This document shows positions 14,158 through 17,453 of a DNA stretch of 17,453 bases, in pieces. A program made the translations under genes and the position numbers. Positions within the stretch are counted from its first letter, which is position 1, and the number at the start of each line of letters is the position of its first letter. Origin of the DNA: Deltaproteobacteria bacterium UBA5799 (GTDB lineage Bacteria > Desulfobacterota > GWC2-55-46); NCBI GenBank assembly GCA_002418185.1, contig DIDN01000052.1, forward strand, positions 1-17,453, written 5' to 3'. The notes beneath the pieces were generated by a model. That model did no database searches and had not been told where the DNA came from. It saw nothing but the letters and a program-made list of their open reading frames with translations.

Positions 14158-14630
14158 GGACCAATTACGGGATATTCGCCGCCGTCTCTTTGGCGGTAGC
14201 CGCCCTCGACCAGGCTACGAAGCTCGTCATTACCCGGAGCCTCTCACCTTACGAGGCCGTGGAGGTCATACCGGGCCTCTTCAATATCGTACACTACCTC
14301 AACAAGGGCGCGGCCTTCGGCATCCTCAACCAGGGGGGCGGCCTGAGGAGGCTCTTCTTGATCGGCGTGTCAGTGGCCGCGCTCGTCCTCCTCGCGGTGC
14401 TCGCAAGGCAGTCAAGGGACAGGCTCTCCACCCTGGCCTTCTCGCTAATCGCAGGGGGCGCAATCGGCAACCTCGTCGACAGGATAAGGTACGGCTCGGT
14501 AGTGGACTTCCTCGATTTCCATGTCGCCTCCTGGCATTGGCCCGCCTTCAATGTGGCCGACGCCGCCATAACCGCCGGGGTCGCACTCGCCGTATTCACC
14601 TACATCTCCCCCAGGGCCCCCCGCGCCTGA
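14136..14630 (+). CDS. lspA: Prolipoprotein signal peptidase (signal peptidase II)
   Basis: LspA is an inner-membrane aspartyl protease that removes the signal peptide of lipoproteins after lipidation. Four hydrophobic segments are visible. The family boxes are NKGAAFGIL, GNLVDRIRYGSVVDF and FNVADAAI; the catalytic Asps are those of NLVDR and NVAD (residues 109 and 136 if counted from 14154). The start is uncertain. The coordinate given uses the nearest conventional start, GTG 14136, which overlaps ileS by 22 nt and has a poor ribosome site. A better-placed start would be ATA at 14154: GGAGG (14142-14146) lies 7 nt before it and it overlaps the ileS TAA as ATAA, giving 158 residues. An in-frame ATG at 14067 would add non-conserved sequence inside ileS. 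Confidence 0.93.
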   Translation: MRGGAEIRTNYGIFAAVSLAVAALDQATKLVITRSLSPYEAVEVIPGLFNIVHYLNKGAAFGILNQGGGLRRLFLIGVSVAALVLLAVLARQSRDRLSTLAFSLIAGGAIGNLVDRIRYGSVVDFLDFHVASWHWPAFNVADAAITAGVALAVFTYISPRAPRA

Positions 14631-14821
14631 CATATCGTGTATCAAGGCCCTTTCCTCTCGATTGAATCCTCTTGAAAACCTGCTCGGAAAATGGCAAAAT
14701 CAGCACTCTTTTTATCCTTAAAGTGAGGATTTCGGCAGGCCGGCTTTTGACTGTCTGGCGTGCAGTTTGGGCCGGCATGCGGCGCCTCGAAGCCAAGCGC
14801 CCGGGAATTCAACTGAAATCC

Positions 14822-14910
14822 ACCAGGACAAGGCAGGGCTCCGTCACAGGGCCGGGGAGCGTGCCTTTCAAGGCCCCGGCCCTTGATTTGAACCAGGACA
14901 GGTTAGGGCT
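14822..14910. repeat. Pair of 19-nt direct repeats, 70 nt apart, upstream of the MFS transporter
   Basis: ACCAGGACAAGGCAGGGCT (14822-14840) and ACCAGGACAGGTTAGGGCT (14892-14910) agree at 16 of 19 positions. The second copy fills the spacer between the -35 and -10 boxes of the predicted promoter. A GC-rich hairpin lies between the copies. The pair could be operator sites for a regulator of the transporter, or chance. Confidence 0.5.
14848..14883 (+). terminator. Possible terminator hairpin of the ileS-lspA unit
   Basis: AGGGCCGGGG (14848-14857) pairs with CCCCGGCCCT (14874-14883), with an inner CCTT/AAGG extension. It is followed only by TTGATTTG, not a true U run, so efficiency is doubtful. 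It lies about 220 nt past lspA, just before the transporter promoter. Confidence 0.4.
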
Positions 14911-14915
14911 ATAAT
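14888..14915 (+). promoter_or_regulatory. Predicted sigma70 promoter of the nitrate/nitrite transporter
   Basis: A perfect TATAAT (14910-14915) follows TTGAAC (14888-14893) after 16 nt. Transcription would start near 14922, about 104 nt before the gene. A TTGAT-N4-ACCAG sequence (14883-14896) resembles an FNR/CRP-type half site plus a degenerate partner, and a direct-repeat copy occupies the spacer. Regulation by oxygen or nitrate is only a guess. Confidence 0.55.
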
Positions 14916-15025
14916 TTACCAAAGGGTATAAAAGCTCGCGCCCGTCTGTAAAACTGGCCCGGAAGATGCTTAACCGCGGCCCGCGTCGTCATATTACGTT
15001 CATTAGTATGCACCGGAGGGATGAG

Positions 15026-16531
15026 ATGAGCAGCGGAAACGAAAAGATGCTGGGATGGGGAGACCTGCTTGATTTCAAGCGGATGGACATACGGGTCCTC
15101 CACAAGACCTGGTTCGCGTTTTTCCTTACATTCTTTGTCTGGTTCAACATGGCCCCGCTAGTGACCATCATAGCCGAGGACACGGGGCTCACCATGCAGC
15201 AGATGAAGCTCCTCTTGATCTGCAACGTGGCCCTCACCGTTCCCGGGAGGGTCCTCATAGGCATGCTCTCGGACAAGTTCGGGCCGAGAAGGACCTTCAC
15301 CGGGATAATGCTGGTACTTGCGCTCCCATGCTTCGCCTTCGCGTTCGGCAGCTCCTACACCCAGATGCTCGTCTCCAGGCTCCTCCTTTCGGTGGTCGGG
15401 ACCGGGTTCGTCGTTGGCATCCACATGACCTCGCTCTGGTTCAAGCCGAGGGACATTGGCTTCGCCCAGGGCGTTGAGGCCGGGCTCGGCAACTGGGGCT
15501 CGTCGATAGCCGCCATAATCCTGCCGGTGCTGGCCATCAACGTCTTCCAGGGCGCGTGGGGCTGGCGCTACTCGATAGCCGCAAGCGGGGTCGTTATGAT
15601 GGCCTTCGGCCTCTACTATTACTTCTCCACCACGGACGGCCCTCCGGGCACAGTCAGGCAGAAGTCAAGGAAGGCCGCGGCCATAGAGGTGAGCACCTGG
15701 GGCAACATGATAAACGCGATCATCTGGACCGTGCCCATAATAGGCGTCCTTGCCCTCCTTGCCTGGACGATATTCAACATGGGGTTCATGAGCGCGAGGG
15801 CCCTGGTCGCTTCGCTCCTGGTCATAGGGGCGGTCGTACTGTACCAGACGGTCCAGATAGTCAGGGTGAACGTGCCCATCCTCAAAAGGGGGGTCCCGGA
15901 CGACGACAAGTACAGGTTCACGGACGTAGCGTGCCTCTGCACCTGCTACATGGCTTCCTTCGGCGCCGAGCTCGGAGTCATATCCATGCTCCCGGCCTTC
16001 TTCCAGAACACGTTCGGCCTTACGCCGCAGATGGCGGGGCTCATAGGCTCGCTCTTCGCCTTCATGAACTTCTTCTCGAGGTCGCTCGGCGGGTACATCT
16101 CGGACAGGTCTTCATCGAGGCGCGGCGTGATGCTCATATACCTTGCCGGCATAACCGTCACCTTCGGCCTCATGGGCCTTATAAGCCCCTCGTGGCCGCT
16201 CTGGACCGCCGTGCTCGTAACCATACTTTGCGCCATTTTCGTTACCGGGGGCTGCGGGACTACCTACGCGCTCGTGCCACTCGTAAAAAGGCGCATAACA
16301 GGGCAGGTAACGGGCTACGTCGGCGCCTACGGGAGCGTGGGGGCGACGATCTTCCTCACAGCATACACGTTCATGGAGAACGACAGCTCCTTTTTCTTCT
16401 TCATAGGGGCTACCGCCCTGGCCACGTTCATCTTCTGCCTCTTCTTCCTCAAGGAGCCCCGGGGCGCGTTCGCGCAGGAATACCAGCTTTCCTCTGTCGA
16501 CAGGGAGCTTATGAAGTCGGGCAAGTTCTGA
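15026..16531 (+). CDS. Nitrate/nitrite transporter, MFS (NNP/NarK family)
   Basis: This 501-residue major facilitator is predicted to move nitrate and/or nitrite across the inner membrane. Both NNP signatures are present: GVEAGLGNWGSSIAAI (149-164) and GAYGSVGATIFL (433-444). The two substrate-binding arginines known from NarK correspond to Arg 75 (TVPGRVLIG) and Arg 352 (FSRSLGGYISD). The MFS loop LSDKFGPRR follows the first. Between the halves, about residues 228-280, lie two extra hydrophobic stretches, suggesting 14 rather than 12 membrane segments. I chose ATG 15026 because GGAGG lies 6 nt upstream; ATGs at 14966 and 15008 are in frame but have no such site. Uptake versus nitrite export cannot be decided by eye. 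No nitrate or nitrite reductase is in the window. It has its own promoter and a shared terminator. Confidence 0.92.
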   Translation: MSSGNEKMLGWGDLLDFKRMDIRVLHKTWFAFFLTFFVWFNMAPLVTIIAEDTGLTMQQMKLLLICNVALTVPGRVLIGMLSDKFGPRRTFTGIMLVLALPCFAFAFGSSYTQMLVSRLLLSVVGTGFVVGIHMTSLWFKPRDIGFAQGVEAGLGNWGSSIAAIILPVLAINVFQGAWGWRYSIAASGVVMMAFGLYYYFSTTDGPPGTVRQKSRKAAAIEVSTWGNMINAIIWTVPIIGVLALLAWTIFNMGFMSARALVASLLVIGAVVLYQTVQIVRVNVPILKRGVPDDDKYRFTDVACLCTCYMASFGAELGVISMLPAFFQNTFGLTPQMAGLIGSLFAFMNFFSRSLGGYISDRSSSRRGVMLIYLAGITVTFGLMGLISPSWPLWTAVLVTILCAIFVTGGCGTTYALVPLVKRRITGQVTGYVGAYGSVGATIFLTAYTFMENDSSFFFFIGATALATFIFCLFFLKEPRGAFAQEYQLSSVDRELMKSGKF

Positions 16532-16552
16532 GGCAGACCAGGATAGAATGGG

Positions 16553-16592
16553 AAAAGGATTGACCCGGCCCCTGGGCCGGGTCAATCCTTTT
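16553..16592. terminator. Bidirectional terminator between the MFS transporter and the receiver-PilZ gene
   Basis: AAAAGGATTGACCCGGCCC (16553-16571) and its exact complement (16574-16592) form a 19-bp inverted repeat around a 2-nt centre. Each side ends in four U. It serves the transporter (stop at 16531) on the plus strand and the receiver-PilZ gene on the minus strand. The TGA of the latter (16584-16582) and its last codons lie inside the stem. Confidence 0.93.
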
Positions 16593-17328
16593 CCAGCCCG
16601 AGCCTATCGGCCTCCCCGGATATGAACTCCTTGAGAACGGCCAGGTCTTCATCTGAAATGGAAATGAACATGACGCCGTAGCCCCCGAACAGGGTCTTCG
16701 AGGAGACGTCGGAGGTGGACCACTTGACTGTCGCCCTGGCCTCGATCACCCCCGGAGAGCCCGGAACCGAGAACCGGAGCCTAATGACCGCCCCGGCCAG
16801 AAGCTCGGCCCTGGTGTTGAGAAAAGCGCCGGTCTCGCTCAGGTTCAGGAGGTACCCCGTCCTTACAGCCTCGCCGACCGAAAAGTCCGCTGGTATGGAG
16901 ACCGGGACCCTGAGCCTGGGCTTCCCGGCGGACGCCTTGTCCGGGAAGAGGAGCCTGTTGACCCTGAAGATAATCTGCTCGGGCGTAAGCCCCTTGGTCA
17001 TGAGCCCGTCCGCGCCCAGGCCCTTGAGCCTCTCCATCACGTCCCCCGGCTCGTAGACCCCGGTTATGACGAGCACTGGGAACTTGCCCTTCAAGCCGTT
17101 CCGGTCTATCCAGTCCAGGACGCCGAAGCCGTCCATGTCGGGCATCTGGAGGTCGAGCATTAGGAGGTCAATGCCTGCCGCGTCTATCTTGAGCTCCTCT
17201 ATGAGCTCCCTGCCGTCCTTTACGAGCCTGACCCTGTGCCCCGCCTCGACCAGTATGTCGCTCAGCTTGCTCCTGAAAAAGACGGAGTCGTCAGCTATGA
17301 GGACGGTCCTTGAGTCCCTGGTTATCAT
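16582..17328 (-). CDS. Response regulator receiver domain fused to a PilZ-like domain
   Basis: This 248-residue protein has a CheY-like receiver (about 6-125) and a PilZ-like domain (about 136-240). It has no DNA-binding domain. Receiver residues are complete: Asp 13 and 14, phosphoacceptor Asp 59 (MLDLQMPDMDG), Thr 89 and Lys 112. The C-terminal domain has NLSETGAFL (162-170), matching the (D/N)xSxxG half of the c-di-GMP motif. The arginine half reads KPRLR (136-140), with Lys where RxxxR expects the first Arg. This style resembles the PilZ-like family expanded in myxobacteria (TIGR02266). Whether it binds c-di-GMP is therefore open. The likely role is signal-responsive control of motility or surface behaviour, partner unknown. 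The start ATG 17328 has GGTGGAG about 4 nt upstream. Its first 38 nt overlap the tail of an upstream frame. Confidence 0.92.
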   Translation of the reverse strand: MITRDSRTVLIADDSVFFRSKLSDILVEAGHRVRLVKDGRELIEELKIDAAGIDLLMLDLQMPDMDGFGVLDWIDRNGLKGKFPVLVITGVYEPGDVMERLKGLGADGLMTKGLTPEQIIFRVNRLLFPDKASAGKPRLRVPVSIPADFSVGEAVRTGYLLNLSETGAFLNTRAELLAGAVIRLRFSVPGSPGVIEARATVKWSTSDVSSKTLFGGYGVMFISISDEDLAVLKEFISGEADRLGLEKD

Positions 17329-17453
17329 CCGTCTCCACCCTTTCTTTGGCAGCCCGGAAGACCGCCCCTGTTCGCAGGGACCCGCCGCCCTTCAGGAAAT
17401 AGACCTTTCCGGAGGCCGCCTGCAAGGCGTGGGCCTGTGGAAAATGATTTTTA
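17291..17453 (-). CDS. C-terminal fragment of an unidentified protein (partial, enters from the right edge)
   Basis: One minus-strand frame is open from the window edge to a TGA at 17293-17291, giving at least 53 codons. It contains ASGKVYFLKGGGSLRTGAVF and ends NQGLKDRPHS. The third codon positions upstream of the overlap are mostly G or C, as in the real genes here, and the other two frames have stops. It overlaps the receiver-PilZ start by 38 nt, more than the usual 4, which lowers confidence. If real, it would be the upstream member of an operon with the receiver gene. I do not recognise the family. Confidence 0.42.
   Translation of the reverse strand, partial: KNHFPQAHALQAASGKVYFLKGGGSLRTGAVFRAAKERVETDDNQGLKDRPHS

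Larger units (their letters stand above)
14631..15025. other. Intergenic region between lspA and the MFS transporter
   Basis: This stretch of about 395 nt holds no convincing gene; the short open frames in it have no ribosome site or family look. It contains an imperfect hairpin at 14697-14732, with AAATC/GATTT and CACT/AGTG arms separated by AG opposite AG (a tandem G.A mismatch). It also contains a direct repeat (14822-14840 and 14892-14910), a GC-rich hairpin (14848-14883) and a promoter (14888-14915). The last 100 nt are the transporter leader. Confidence 0.6.

Noticed and set aside
14672..14914. 80-residue plus-strand frame between lspA and the transporter
   Set aside because: It begins at TTG without a ribosome site, crosses hairpins, the direct repeat and the promoter, and does not resemble a protein family.

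Overview
The window is about 17.5 kb of high-GC bacterial chromosome, densely packed with ordinary core genes. Genes are mostly long single-copy families: ileS, lspA, uvrB, metH, rlmD, greA. Gene starts usually carry AGGAGG-type ribosome sites. Arg is often AGG and Ile often ATA despite the high GC. A receiver-PilZ protein of the type multiplied in myxobacteria and relatives, together with a 126-bp palindromic repeat, suggests a deltaproteobacterial (Desulfobacterota/Myxococcota-like) or Nitrospirota-like organism. That placement is inference from style, not from a marker-gene tree. I see no CRISPR array, insertion sequence, phage gene, rRNA or tRNA.

Layout. 1-1463 (minus): a two-gene ABC-2 exporter, ATPase then permease, joined by a GTGA stop/start overlap; the permease runs off the left edge. 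1691-2818 (plus): a membrane zinc protease (M50/site-2 type) with two CBS domains, converging on a half-size EamA transporter (minus, 2824-3246). 3407-4174 (minus): an exported alpha-carbonic anhydrase with its own promoter and terminator. 4281-6133 (minus): rlmD followed by greA, an RNA-centred pair. 6194-8617 (minus): a three-module cobalamin-dependent methionine synthase without the reactivation domain, preceded by a palindromic repeat lying in its predicted leader. 8967-9107 (plus): a 46-residue basic small protein. 9113-11119 (minus): uvrB, divergent from 11338-14630 (plus) ileS and lspA, whose junction is unusual. 15026-16531 (plus): a nitrate/nitrite (NNP-type) MFS transporter with a clear promoter. 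16582-17328 (minus): a receiver-PilZ protein, sharing a bidirectional terminator with the transporter. The right edge holds the apparent tail of another minus-strand gene.

How the genes relate. ABC ATPase-permease, rlmD-greA and ileS-lspA look like transcription units. The rest are single genes bounded by hairpins or opposite strands. The functions do not form one pathway. The window holds single-carbon/methionine metabolism, DNA repair, translation and envelope housekeeping, a CO2/bicarbonate enzyme and a nitrogen-oxyanion transporter.

I did not find a convincing new multi-gene system. The items most worth checking are small: the lspA start that seems to be AUA overlapping the ileS stop (ATAA), the palindromic element fused to the metH leader with a partial second copy beside it, the small ORF at 8967, a palindrome wrapped around the carbonic anhydrase -10 box, a direct repeat placed in the transporter promoter, and a 13-nt motif shared by two promoters. 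All motif and family calls are by eye; no alignment, folding or database search was run.
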